Source: Drosophila pseudoobscura (lineage: Eukaryota; Arthropoda; Insecta; Diptera; Drosophilidae). Taken from it: DNA of 64,000 nucleotides. The position numbers were made by a program, and so were the translations under genes. The notes under the pieces are model-generated. The model was not told where the DNA came from. It worked only from the letters and a program-made list of their open reading frames with translations, and searched no databases. The stretch lies in NCBI RefSeq assembly GCF_009870125.1, contig NC_046683.1:21461001-21525000 (forward strand). Reading direction: 5' to 3'. Positions 19,956-30,910 of this stretch are shown here, one piece after another (positions within the stretch are counted from its first letter, which is position 1; each line of letters starts with the position of its first letter).

Positions 19956-20998
19956 ATTATCAGATTAAATATGTAGGCCTCTTTTCGCAATTTGATTTTC
20001 AGATTTTCAGCCCGTGTCTGGCGAGCCCTCTAATACTGATTGGGACTCCACTTAGAGGCACTTAGGGCTAGAAATCAAGGCTTGAATCAGTAACCCGCTG
20101 CAGCTGGAGCAGCAAAGAAATTTCAAACGCAGGTTTATTCCAAGACACTCCTCCTCCGTGTGGCTCTTCAAGTCCGGAGGAAACATTAGGTTTCAATGTG
20201 AGGTGAGGTGAGGCGGGGCGTGGCGAGGCGGGGGGTGTGTCCATCAGGATAAGCAGAACAACTTTTCGCATAAAGAATCCCGGCTTCGAGGGTGTGTTTC
20301 TAGGTTATCTATAGGTGATACGTGTGCACATTGTATAGGATATGGGTTTTGTTCAGATCGACGATAAGATCCGATCTGATAAGGCAGTGGACGGACACTG
20401 GTTCGGCCACTGATCGTTGAGATCTACTGTCCTGTAGGTACCCGCAACTCTGCAGAGTCGGAAGTTCTTCTTCTACAATAACACTTGACCTGCGGTTCAG
20501 GCTTCCCTCGCTTGCGTTCAAAACAAATAAATACGGATACGTATAATGGCCCTAAAAGTGTTCTGCATTTCCAAAGGGGTCCTTCAATTGAGTGTGAAAT
20601 ATGATGGCCAGATGCCAGGGGCCAGGAGGTCCACATTACAGGATTAAAAATTCAAAACAAAAGGTGCCAGCGTCCCCCCCGATACGTATCGTAATCCATT
20701 GGCAAATCTATACGCAAGTATTTTTAGAGCCGTTTGGGAGCCACTCCAGTTGGGGCTGCTGTCCTGCAGTTCTACCCAAATATAATTACACTTCATAGGA
20801 GGAAAACTGATTTTTCTTGTGGGGTTCCTGCTATCATTACATGGCCATTATTTATATTGTCCATAGTCCTCCTCTGGGCGGAGGGTGGACAGGGATACCC
20901 CCCTGTAAACGTTTCCTCAAATTGAAGGCGCCAGCGGTGCGGTTCCCATATTTTGGCTGTCCCTCCTGGCGGTACTCCAAGAGTTAGTGATATATTAT

Positions 20999-21450
20999 GG
21001 TTGTGGGGGATGTGGATTGTGTAACACCCAGAAGGAAGCGTTTCCGACCCCGTAAGGCACATATATTCTTGATCAGCATCAACAGCCGAGTCGATATAGC
21101 CATGTCCTTCTGTCTGTCCCAAATCTCAGAGACTACAAGAGCTAGAGAAAACTGATTTTGTATCCAGACTCCTGTGATATGAGCGTCTTCCTATAAAGAT
21201 ATGCAAAATATGCGAAAACCCAGAGAAGTAGAGCATGCGCACATCTGCTAGACTGCAGAATCAGACTGAATCAGATCAGAGCATTATTATAGCCAGAAGG
21301 AACAAGTGATATTTCAGTGGCTTCGATAGCGGTAGCTTTTGCTGCATTTCTGTCTCTCTCTCACACACTCTTCGTCGTGCAATGTTTGCGCCCTCTGGCG
21401 GTGGTATAAATGTAGAGTCGCGGCCGCAGCTGCGACCATCAACGTCCCCC
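20999..21450 (+). mobile_element. DINE-1/mini-me-like repeat, copy 2
   Basis: The copy begins TGTAACACCCAGAAGGAAGC, has ATATTCTTGATCAGCATCAA, GAGTCGATATAGCCATGTCC and TCTGTCTGTCCC, then AATCTCAGAGACTACAAGAG and the CTCTCTCTCACACACTC...CGTCGTGCAATGT tail. It ends near a hairpin, GTCGCGGCCGCAGCTGCGAC (about 21,417-21,436). The terminal stem-loop would suit a Helitron-derived element. It lies in the spacer between the two minus-strand ORFs. Confidence 0.7.
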
Positions 21451-21609
21451 CTCGTTTTTTCTAGAATATGTCTATGGTTTCCTTCAGTCCTGTCCTGCCT
21501 TGCCCTGCCTTTAACAATAGAGATTCCGTTCAACTGGCGGTCATTGGTGGTCATTGAGTGAGAGCAGCCGCAAAGTCGTGCATCATTCGGAGATACTGGG
21601 ATTACTCAC

Positions 21610-23202
21610 CTAGTGGGAATCGGCCTCGGCTTCGGCGTCGTCGCAGGCCAATCTCTTGGTGTCCCCGGACGCGGTCAGGACGAAGACGTAGTGCGTGCGC
21701 TGCTCGGCCAGAAGGTGCCACAGGGAGGCGGGTAGCTGGAAGCGGTGCTCCTGCTGTTGCTTGTCGCCGGCGCACAGCTCTTCGTAGTGGGCCACCAGGC
21801 TGTTGAGGTTGCAGCGCAGCTCGACGAGCCGCAGCGGCGTCGAGGACACGATCTCGCGGCTGGCCTTGGACAGGTGGATGGCCGCCGCCGTCTCAGTGGC
21901 ACAGGGAGGGTTCGGGCTCAGCCAGCGGTGGTGGGCCAGTATCACGGCACAGTTGCGGGCAAAGTAGAAGCTATCGTTGCGCCGCTGGCCGTGGTAATTG
22001 TCCAGAAGCTGGCTGCTAGGCTGCTTCAACTTCAGTTGGGTGAGCCGACTGCGAGTATTGGTCCCTGCTGCTGCTCCTGCTGCTGGCAGCGTGGCGGACG
22101 AGTACGACTGGTCCACAATTCGCTGCGGCAAATGCTCGGTGACCTGGTCAACGGTGAGGACGCGGTTGAGGTAGTCGAAGCCCTGGCCCATCACACCGTT
22201 CAGGGTGTGGCCCAGGTCGAAGCAGTGACCCAGCTCGTGGCAGACGGCGCCCAGGGTGCTGGCGTAGACGCCACCGTAGGTGCGTCGGTAGTTGCTTTCG
22301 TCCGGCAGCCGCGCGACGTCCACTCGCTCTGCGCTGCGCACGCAGTCTCCGATCTCCGCGAATGATCGCGGCCAGGAATAGAAGTGCGCGCTCCCGAAGA
22401 GGGCCAATCCTCCGCCCCCCAATGCGGCGTGGCCGCGCAAGTGTCGCCGGATGTTCGCGTACGAGAGGTCTCCGCTGGCCGCTACTGCCGCGCCGTCGTA
22501 CCGCGTGCAGGCCACAAACGCGACAAACTTGAGGTGTAGCTGCTGGCCCCACTGCGCACAGGAGAGGATCTCCCCGGCAAAGTGCTGCCACAGCTCGTCC
22601 TCGGTCTTGGCGAGGGTCTCTTCGGTAGTCAGTTGGCTGCGGAAGAGGCGACAGGGGCCGTTAAGGGTAAAGGTGCGATTGGCAAACCCGGCCGCGTGCA
22701 ATTTGTGGGCGTAAATGCACTGCACCAGTCGCAGATTAAGATCGATAAGTGAGCAGCGGGCAGAGTGATCTGAACGTGCGTTTGTTTCCTGCTCCTGCTC
22801 CTGCTCCTCCTCCTTTTCGTCCTGGCACACTATGTAAAGGGGCTGCACACGGTAGGGGCTGCTGCGTGGCTTGTAGGTGAATCGAATCAGCCTCGAGCCG
22901 CTGCAAGAGCGCAGCTGCAGGAGGCAGGCTCTGGAGGTCACTGCAGGCTCCTCCTGCCTCTCTCTCTCTCCTTTGTGCAAATCAAAGAGGAGCTTGAACT
23001 CCCCAGCGCTGGACAACTGCGTCAGCTGTTCCAGCGACTCGTCGCGCAGCTCGAGGGTCGCTTTTAGCTGCTTGGCCGCGCTGCACTTGGGCTCCAGCCG
23101 GCCCTTGATCAGCAGAAAACTGTGCTGCACCTCTTCAGAGTCCTGTAGTTGCTCGACTTCGATGCTGTGGATGCGCTTGCAGCCAGTGACGCTGCTATTC
23201 AT
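21610..23202 (-). CDS. Putative zinc metallopeptidase (YIL108W / Metallopep family)
   Basis: A single open frame of 530 aa from an ATG at 23,202 (MNSSVTGCKRIHSIEV). Residues 322-332 read HELGHCFDLGH, the full HExxHxxGxxH zinc site. It is preceded by RGHAALGGGGLALFGSAHFY, another hallmark of this family, and followed by a block starting FYFARNCAVILAHHRWL. The family (Pfam Metallopep, type member yeast YIL108W) is conserved in fungi and insects but has no well-defined substrate; no signal peptide is visible, so a cytosolic or nuclear protein is likely. The last codons run CAC TAG and are followed at once by GTGAGT, so the stop codon abuts a consensus splice donor. A short upstream frame ending in ATG GAA ACT ... 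TAG overlaps the region just before the start. Confidence 0.8.
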   Translation of the reverse strand: MNSSVTGCKRIHSIEVEQLQDSEEVQHSFLLIKGRLEPKCSAAKQLKATLELRDESLEQLTQLSSAGEFKLLFDLHKGERERQEEPAVTSRACLLQLRSCSGSRLIRFTYKPRSSPYRVQPLYIVCQDEKEEEQEQEQETNARSDHSARCSLIDLNLRLVQCIYAHKLHAAGFANRTFTLNGPCRLFRSQLTTEETLAKTEDELWQHFAGEILSCAQWGQQLHLKFVAFVACTRYDGAAVAASGDLSYANIRRHLRGHAALGGGGLALFGSAHFYSWPRSFAEIGDCVRSAERVDVARLPDESNYRRTYGGVYASTLGAVCHELGHCFDLGHTLNGVMGQGFDYLNRVLTVDQVTEHLPQRIVDQSYSSATLPAAGAAAGTNTRSRLTQLKLKQPSSQLLDNYHGQRRNDSFYFARNCAVILAHHRWLSPNPPCATETAAAIHLSKASREIVSSTPLRLVELRCNLNSLVAHYEELCAGDKQQQEHRFQLPASLWHLLAEQRTHYVFVLTASGDTKRLACDDAEAEADSH

Positions 23203-23777
23203 TGCTCTCCTCCACAGTTTCCATCGACTTATCCAGCCGGCGTCCGCAAAAAAAACACACCCACACACTCACACAAAAAAATATGCAGACCCAGACGACA
23301 CGACGATGCGCACAAGAACAAAAAGCTGTCAGAACGCAATGTAATTGGAATCGATTGCAGGTGCTATCGCAATCGAAGGCAGCCGTGCGCGCGCCTAATT
23401 CAAAAAAGCCCACAATGGTCCCCATTCACAGCGACTTTCTTCAGAGCTGTTCACCCCGGTTTCTCGGGGTTCACGACCGCATCCCATCCCATCAGACAGA
23501 CAACAAGAATAAGATAGGCGTGAATTACGAAAAAAAAACAGGTTTTTATTGTAGAGCTTAGAACTATTCTCGTATGCTGTATATGCTGCCCAAGCAATGA
23601 ACAGATCGATGCGAGGGTCGATGGTCGATGGGTTCGGCCTTTGAGAAATGGAAGTAAGAGCACACACGACTCGACCTTGAGCAGTGCAAAAGCGGGATCA
23701 CATGGAGCAGTAGCACATGGAAGATTGGCCTAAGAGCAGGAGCTAGGAAAGGGCTCCGTCTTTAGAAACTACAACTA
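23203..23777. other. Promoter / 5' UTR of metallopeptidase gene and 3' UTR of the phosphatase
   Basis: Short region between two minus-strand genes. It contains a CACACCCACACACTCACAC simple stretch near 23,258-23,275 and TTTTTATTG near 23,543, which on the minus strand reads CAATAAAAA and could polyadenylate a transcript. No further gene was seen. Confidence 0.45.
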
Positions 23778-24891
23778 CTACGTTAACTGGCCGTTGTGCG
23801 CAGTGCGGTACTTGACCAGCTGGTCCATGTACTTGTCGTGCTTCTCCAGAGTGGCCAGCAGTCCCTCCGTGTTAACCGGCGACTCATCCGGGCCGTAGCG
23901 GATCTGTTGGTCGTTGAGAGTGGTCATGGTGCCGCCCAGGGCGTGCAGTATGGCATCTCCGGCACAGATATCCCACTTCTTGATCTTTGAGGTGTGCAGG
24001 TAGGCGGTCGCATTGTTAGCCACCACCTGGAGCACCTTGTACCCGGCCCCGGCGGCCGTCAGCAGATTGACCTGCTCCCCAAAGATGCCGCGGGCTAGAT
24101 CCTTGGCACCGGCGGTGTGCGAGCGCGAAACGGTGATGATGGGCAACTCATTCTCCTGGCCATGCGGCGGATGAAGTCCTGCGAGATATTCGGACATGGA
24201 GTTACCCACCCAGGCCCATGCAGTCTGGCCATTAAAGGGGCTGTGGATAACCCCAATCACGGGACGACCGGCCACGGCCACGCACACCATGGTGGTGACA
24301 TACTCGTACAGCTCCTCTGCAGATCGGAGAGAGGATTCCGTTAATTGAGGCAATTTAAGAGGTTATATTTAATTTACCAGTAAACTCCTTGGTAGCATCC
24401 AAAGGATCCACCCAGACTGTGACATCCTGGGCATTGACAGACACGTCCGGCACCTGGGCGGTCTCATGCAGGACCGTGGGATCCAGATCGTAGCTGTGCG
24501 ACTCTTTGCAGTGCTCCTTGTCCTCCTCTGAGAATATGCGGACACGTGGAAATATGCGCTGCAGGCCCTGCTTCATGACGCAGTGCGAACGACCGTCGGC
24601 ATCGGTAAACGGATCGTTTACGCCTTCGTCCGTTTGGCCCTTGCTCCGCTCTTTCAGCTGCCGGGAGCGAGCCACGTCGAGCACCTCGAGACCGCCGCGC
24701 TGCGAAGCCTGGATGGCGGCGATCAGCATCTTGCGCAGGTTCACCCGGTTGGGATTGTCGCTGCGCAGCTTGCCATAGATGGCCGGCCGCTCCTCCTGGT
24801 GGAAGTTCAGAAAGTAGACCAGCACAATGGTCAGCAGGATGGCGAAAATGGTGGCTGGCACCCGATTGATGCGTATGGAGCGTCCGTTCAT
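23778..24891 (-). CDS. CG15743: Golgi-type PAP phosphatase / inositol monophosphatase 3
   Basis: Two exons, 24891-24378 and 24316-23778, are joined ACTG/GTAAAT to CTGCAG/AG in phase 1 and give 350 aa. An in-frame ATG at 24,924 would add 11 residues; I prefer 24,891 because the family sequence begins MNGRSIRINRVPATIF. A single N-terminal membrane anchor (about 13-29, ATIFAILLTIVLVYFLNF) is followed by the lithium-sensitive phosphatase fold: a metal-binding EED in IFSEEDKEHC, WVDPLDATKEFTE spanning the intron, and WDICAGDAILHALGG near the C-terminus. This is the BPNT2/IMPAD1 type, which in vertebrates hydrolyses phosphoadenosine phosphate in the Golgi lumen and so supports sulfation of glycans. 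All metal-ligand motifs look intact. Confidence 0.92.
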
Positions 24892-25716
24892 CTTACTGCT
24901 GCTCTCGCTGCTGGTTAAGCACATCGGGAGTTGAGAGGTCGGCAGCAGGTGAGACCAGCGAGCGGTGGACTAGCGGAGCGGCGAGGAGAACGTCAGAGAC
25001 TGACAGCGGCGGGGCACTGCCAGATCACCAGATCACCAATGTCTTTGATGCTGTATCTGTATCTCTGGCTGTATTGTATCTGTATCTGTATCAGTATCTG
25101 TATCTCTAGCCGTGGCTGTATTTGTGGCTCTTCTGTTTGCCTTCGACTCTAGCACAGCAGTACCAGCTAAGCCAACAACAATCCACCTGGCCAAAATGAA
25201 GAGGCAGACAAATTAGAACGCAAACGTGCCGCCAGCGGCAGAGCTGCTGCTCTAACACGTCCACGTTGCGCGTTTTCGTATACCCCACTTCGTCAGGGGC
25301 TTTAAGACAAACAAACAAAAACAAGTGGCCGAATTAATGCGGAAACGGCAATAGACAATAACCACCAGCTGTTCCAGGCTATCGATAGTGTGTGGTGTTT
25401 GTTAAATATATATCGATAACAGTGGCTCACAGCTTCATTGAACACAGATGAATTGTTATAACTTATTAAAAAAATTAAATATGCTGTTTACACTAGGGCT
25501 GCGTTATGCGTTATGCGCATAAGGGCATAGTTTGCCTATTCGTAATATTTGGCATCTGAAGCCACTATCACCACTAATAAAAAATAACAGCAAGAAAGCA
25601 AATCAAATTTTTTGCGGAGAAGGGTAAAGCTAGGCAGATTAAGTAGGTTTTCATACCATTCATTACAAAACGTCAGTCTTTTCAGATAATAAAGTCAGTT
25701 ACAGAAAGAAGAAGCT
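24892..25716. promoter_or_regulatory. Upstream region of the phosphatase gene with two DREs
   Basis: Two perfect TATCGATA sites (25,380-25,387 and 25,411-25,418) lie about 500 bases upstream of the start codon. A CTGTATCTGTATCTG simple repeat covers about 25,045-25,105. The region from 25,440 to 25,716 is AT-rich and leads into a dead retroelement. Confidence 0.5.
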
Positions 25717-26220
25717 ATGGCAAAACCAATGGCAGAGAAATGGGCCAACGTTGATCGGAAACTCCAGGAAGACTCAAAAGCAGTTGAGCGTCTGAATGAA
25801 GAGATCAGACAATCGGAAAATCGTCTGGGCGTGAGGATAAAGCAAATGGAAAGCCGACTCGAAGCCCGTCCTGAAGATCGGCTCGAATATAGACTAAGTC
25901 AATGGGACAAACGGCCGTAAAGCGTGCCCTGGAGCATCGCTATGGTGGTGATCATAGGCGTGAAATTTATCGCCTGAAGCTGAAGGGCAGGGTGCAACGT
26001 TATGGAGAGTCTCTTCAAGACTCAAGTTCGCGCCAGACAAGGAGCGACTCTCACACCTGGCTTACAATGATGCACCAACCGACGTTCTGGAAAGATACAA
26101 AATCAATGGGTTTATAGACGGTGTCAAGGATATGCACTCCACCCGCGCTATGGTTCTGATGCAGAGAAGAACGTTCGAGGAACGGAGTTTGAAAAGTAGC
26201 CGATTTCAGAGCCGATAACA
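25717..26220 (+). mobile_element. Decayed Ty3/gypsy-like gag
   Basis: Three successive plus-strand frames make up a broken Gag: MAKPMAEKWANVDRKLQED with a coiled-coil continuation, then ALEHRYGGDHRREIYRLKL, then LERYKINGFIDGVKDMH ending in TRAMVLMQRRTFEE. The order and the RYG...Y...L and INGFIDG patterns are those of capsid regions in insect LTR retrotransposons. Frameshifts near 25,910 and 26,080 and a stop at about 26,200 show it is a relic. I see no intact LTRs, protease or RT nearby. Confidence 0.6.
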
Positions 26221-29200
26221 TTTCATAAACAAATTACTTTCAAAATATTTGCTTATTGACACGATGCACGCTGAATACCCTAATGACAATTATCCTAATA
26301 TAAAGTCATGTATGAAATGCATTATTATGTATTTTGTACATATTGGCCTTTCCGCGGAAATATAGCGATATTTTTTTGTAATTGATTGAAAGCAAATTTA
26401 ACCATTTGGCATATAATCATATCATGAACCTGGATCTGAAAACCTATTAAGATAAGCAAAAGCAAACTAAGCTGTTGGTTAAGGAACTATGATGTGATTT
26501 ATGGGAGCACTAATAGAGATATCCTATTGTGTAAATAATCGATAGAAACTTATATAAATCATCTTTTCAAATAACTTAATTGCTTTCGAATATTCCAACC
26601 CGTTCTGCAGAGTTTTCCATTATACTAGATTAAGCTAAAATCGACAAATATTTCGAATCGGATATAAAAAACCTGGGTACAATTTTTGTTTTCTATGAAC
26701 GTATGTTCGGGACCGGACCCTTAATTCCCATTTGCATGCACATCTGTACATTCGCTAGTTATATTCGTATATTCTCTATTAAACAATTTTATTATATTAT
26801 AAATAATATATTATTAAATAATTATATTCTTAGATTCCGCTCACGAACACGTGTTTAACAATGGCTTGCACCAATAAAATGCTACAATGGTAGACTATGG
26901 TCCCAACGACCACCTATGTTGGCCAAAATTAATAACTCACGAACGAAACAAGATTTTTGTATTTAGTTTTTTGTTTTGTGTATTTAAAAAACAATACTGA
27001 TATTTGCAGAGATCCTTGTCTAAAAGCAGGGCTAACGCCTCGTTGGGTAAGATAGGTGCCGGCTTTCCGACTGGGTCCTGTACAGCCTTACGCCTTTTAA
27101 AGCCTGTAAGCCTTTTAAAACAAATGCGTGCTCGTATTTGCCTCGTTTTCGTGGGGCCATGCTTGCCGCTTGAATCAATAAATTCATTTTTCCTCCCTCT
27201 GATACAATAAGTTTTGCCTTCTTTGTGCTCTGCGATCTTTTTTGGAATATAACAGTACAGGGCGTCCCACTGACTTTAAGACTTTTGGCCAATCGTTCAA
27301 ACAACTTTGAATCTGACCTGCATTTTTCCCGTTTCGTTGCCAAACGATAACAAATTTTCAATTCAACTGACATTTAGTCGCCATTACGAGTCGTTTTCAA
27401 AAATTTGAGTACCGCATTTTCCTTACCCATCTCTGAATCCCATACGGCAAACAACTCTTCATTTTCGAATTTGAGGTTACGATTTATTCAAATGAAAATT
27501 TCAAGAATTTTCCGGCCTGCAAAGTGGATGTGAAATCCTGTTAGGGTGCACTGGGGCTCCCTCAAATTTGAGATCTCCTTTTGGTGGGCATTCAAATGGA
27601 ATATGTTGCGTTGTTTCCTGCTCCATTCTACTGAACCTACAAGATTCTATCTCTAGTTTAAATTTATTGAGGTGATATCTCAGGCAACTCTGTCCATTCT
27701 ATACCCGGTTTTCAAAGAGTACAGGATGTGTAATGGGGTACTATGGATGGATGCTGCAGTTCCAGAATTTGCACCACGAGCAGATTATCATGGTCGATAG
27801 GTAGCGACGACTTTGCCGACACACAAAATTATAAGAGCAGGAGGCATTCGAGATGAAACCCAAGGCCCTAGCCGGCTGGTCGACGCGTACCATGTTATAT
27901 TGTCGTACTACTGAAGATAACACGGCTGGGAATACTGGTGTGGGTGGCGTGGAACCAACGGCAGGCCCCTGACCACTGGCCCAGCCCTGCAGATGGTTCT
28001 TCACATGGTGTGGTGCGCGACAAAAAGCCGTATCACCGAAAGTTTTCGGTGGCGGAGCCCCTACCTGTTATCCGGGAGGCCCGGGACACATTGCAATGAT
28101 GTGAATTAAATGTTAATGCATCAGTAAGTAGCATTTTTTCATTTGGATTTAATATTCGTTTGCGTTATATTTCGATGAAAAAAAGTTTCCGTTTTGAGAA
28201 AGTTTTCCGAAAATGAGAGCGCCAATTTTTCAATAGACTGAAAGATCGCTACATTTCTAGCTATTGAAATGGAAAATAAATTTAACTTTTTTAAATAATA
28301 TCTAAAACAAAAAAAGGGGAGCATACAAAAATTATCTAATATTTGTACTAAAACACTAAAATCCAAAATAAATTAAATTTTTTTAAATAATTAAAACAAT
28401 ATGTAAAAACTGTTGTTTTTTGTTTTCTTTACGAGAACTATTGTAACAAGCTGGATATCAGCGTATAATATATTGAAAAATATAAAATATATCGATATTT
28501 TTCAGCGATATATTCCTTTGTTCATGTAGGATTTGAAATTTTAAATATGTTTTACGCGCGAGTTTTTTATATTGCAATTCATTGCTTTTTAGGGCTGCAT
28601 TTGTAAACTATCGACTAAACATCGCATAGAAGAGTAACATCCCACAGGGATGGTGGAAGTACTGAGAAATTTGTGGAGAGGAAATTGCAGAAATGGATGG
28701 TGGCCAGTGTGAATAAGGTATATGGGCACAGAAAAATAGCGTCGGTTTTCCCTGACCACTAACCATACCATACCTTAAATACAGTACCATACAGTATATT
28801 GATGGGCTAACACAAGCAAGACGTCTTAACAGAAATTGTTGCGACAGTTCCCGGAGCAGACTGACCAACAGACCAGAGAACGACTTTGGGTAATTGAAAA
28901 AATGTTCATGCATGAAAATCAACCGAATAAACTACTTTAGCGTTGACGGATACTACATTTTTCAAGCTTGTTTTTGTTTCGGCTCTTTGATCCTTCGGCT
29001 CAACAAGGATCGTATTGATTGTGATGATAAACGAAGTGAGTAAATATCAATTCACATAGAATTATGGTCGGCGCGAACCGAATGCCTTTTCGGGTGGGAA
29101 TTCTTACTATCGGCTCTCATCGGGTCGAGTTAGTAAGAAACACACAAATGTTAGATAAGATTGTATTATTGAGTATAAATGTATGCGAAGGATGGCGTTT

Positions 29201-29480
29201 TGGCTGCACGAGTTGATTTTATTATGATGATATATTCCACAAAATGTGCTGAAAAAACTGACCAAAAAATATCGCCTTCAAATATATTATCAACAAATAT
29301 TAGTATCGATATATTGATGTATCAATATATTCTGAACGTTCATCCCTAATTATGAGGTTGTTGCTGTGTGGCGGCGCTCCCCTCCAAAGCGCAAAGCGGA
29401 ATCCCAATTGAACGGAAATTTTGTCTTGTTTCCTTTTCTTCTGTTCAAATATAACAAAATTTTTTTGCTGTTATAATTTT
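26221..29480. other. Gene-poor AT-rich region upstream of HDAC4
   Basis: No convincing gene. A minus-strand ORF at 27,032-27,373 (113 codons) and another at 27,741-28,004 lack recognisable motifs. Several ATCGAT-containing AT palindromes occur at about 28,480-28,510 and 29,310-29,335. TAGGGCTGCA at about 28,590 and CATCCCTA at about 29,342 could be weak terminal inverted repeats of an old DNA transposon. Most of the region is probably decayed transposon sequence. Confidence 0.4.
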
Positions 29481-30910
29481 TTTTTCTGTTTTTCGGAAAC
29501 GCAAATGTTAAGAGAAATAAAAGTGCGTGCGCGAGCCAACGAGAAAACGTAGAAATTTAATGTGAAAGAGAAAGAGCGAAGGAGAGAGCAAAAATTGTAG
29601 GCGAATCAACAAGGAAAGAAGAATGAGCGATGATGAGGAGAAAAAGCAGTGGAAGCAGTAAAATAAACTGCAAAAACTGCTTGTGAAGTGACAACAACAA
29701 AAGCAACAGCAGCGACAAGAAATACACACATAAAAAACATAAATAAATACAATAAATACACAACAAATTTCATAAAAAGAGCGCAAAAAAACAGTGGAAC
29801 CACAGAAACATCAACAAAAACAACAACAAAATTACCTCAAAAAACAAAAAAAAAACTGTGAATACACACAAAGGCACACACACAAAAGCGCCTGCCTAGA
29901 GTCTGTGCAGGTGTGTTAGTGTTTAGAGAGAGGAGAGCGCGTGTCTGTTTTATTTTAATATTTTTTTTTCGCATTGTGAAAAACGTTTTTTTCTTCAACA
30001 AAACAAAAAACATTTTAAACTACGACAACAACAAGCAGAGAAACCATCAAGCAAGCAAGCAGTTTTTGCACCACTTGACAGAGGTATCGTATGTATTTTA
30101 TGTATTTTAGTTCCAATAAGAAAAAGCCAAATTCTAATCGAGGCTGGGCTCGGCTCAGCTGCTGTCGTCGCAGCCATGCCGCAATAATTTCAAAGTTGAG
30201 CAGAGCAACAGCAGAGCAGCTGAAGCAGCGCTGCGACGCTGCGACGCTGCTGCTAGCCATCAGAAGGCAGGCGACTTCTTTTTTTTTTTTGCTGCTCTTG
30301 TTGCTTCTCACTCGATTCGCCGTTATTTATGTAACAAGTGTGTGCGTGCTAAATGAAGTGTTGCTCTCTCTCTTACGCTGCTTGCCTCTCTCTGCCTCTC
30401 TCTCCATCTCTCTGTGTTGGTTTGGTTGATTGTTGGTTTTCTCTCCCCCGGATCCTCCCCACCCCCTTAATTTTGTAAGTGCTATCCGCAGCCCATCAGC
30501 AGCAGCAGCTGCCACCCCAAAAAAGCTACAACGCAAAGCGCATTGAACTGGTTTATGCTCTCTGCTGCTTCTTCTTTTTCCACTTGCCTATCAGCATTGA
30601 CAATGATGCCAGCAGCGGCAGCAGCAGCAGCAGCAGCATGGCAGCAATGCGACGCAATCCAGAGCAGAGCCAAGGCAGAGATCTGAGCTCTGCTAGGCAA
30701 CGGGCGAGCAGCAGTGATTTGATAGAGAACATTGGGCGATATACTCTCATCGCGGAGATAGATGTAACAGGCGGGGCAGATCGAATCATTATGAAAACCA
30801 GAATAGGGAACGGCCGAGATAGGCATATCTTTTCGGCCCATCGTGAGAGTTACCCAGAACTATTGCATCCCAGGATCATGGTACTGTTGGTGCGCAAGAC
30901 TGTGTCGAAC
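29480..30910 (+). promoter_or_regulatory. HDAC4: Probable distal 5' leader of HDAC4
   Basis: The sequence has the look of a long fly 5' UTR: A-rich with AACAACAAAA runs, GAGAGAG stretches and CAGCAGCAG runs, with no long frame until 30,638. Candidate donors are TTTT/GTAAGT at 30,475 and GAAC/GTAAGC at 30,911. Either could be spliced to the acceptor at 34,403, which precedes the HDAC4 start codon. A frame from ATG 30,638 to the second donor encodes about 91 codons (MAAMRRNPEQSQGRDL...). No transcript evidence is available, so the leader is an inference. Confidence 0.4.

Larger units (their letters stand above)
19530..21609 (-). other. Intron or intergenic spacer between two minus-strand ORFs
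   Basis: The spacer is bounded by a donor (TAG/GTGAGT, read from 21,609 downward) and an acceptor (CCACAG/AATG, ending at 19,530), so it can be read as one intron of 2,080 bases. It holds the second copy of the GCCAGCGGTGCGG repeat (about 19,870-19,955), a GAGGCGGGGC simple stretch near 20,200-20,235 and DINE-1-like copy 2. It could also contain a promoter for the downstream ORF; I see no obvious one. Confidence 0.45.

Noticed and set aside
27032-27373. A minus-strand ORF that might be a transposase helix-turn-helix (LAKSLKVSG)
   Set aside because: The similarity is limited to a few residues, with no catalytic blocks downstream. Left as unrecognised AT-rich DNA.
28590-29348. TAGGGCTGCA...CATCCCTA as terminal inverted repeats of a hAT-like MITE
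   Set aside because: The inverted match is only about 8 bases with a mismatch, and no target-site duplication was found.
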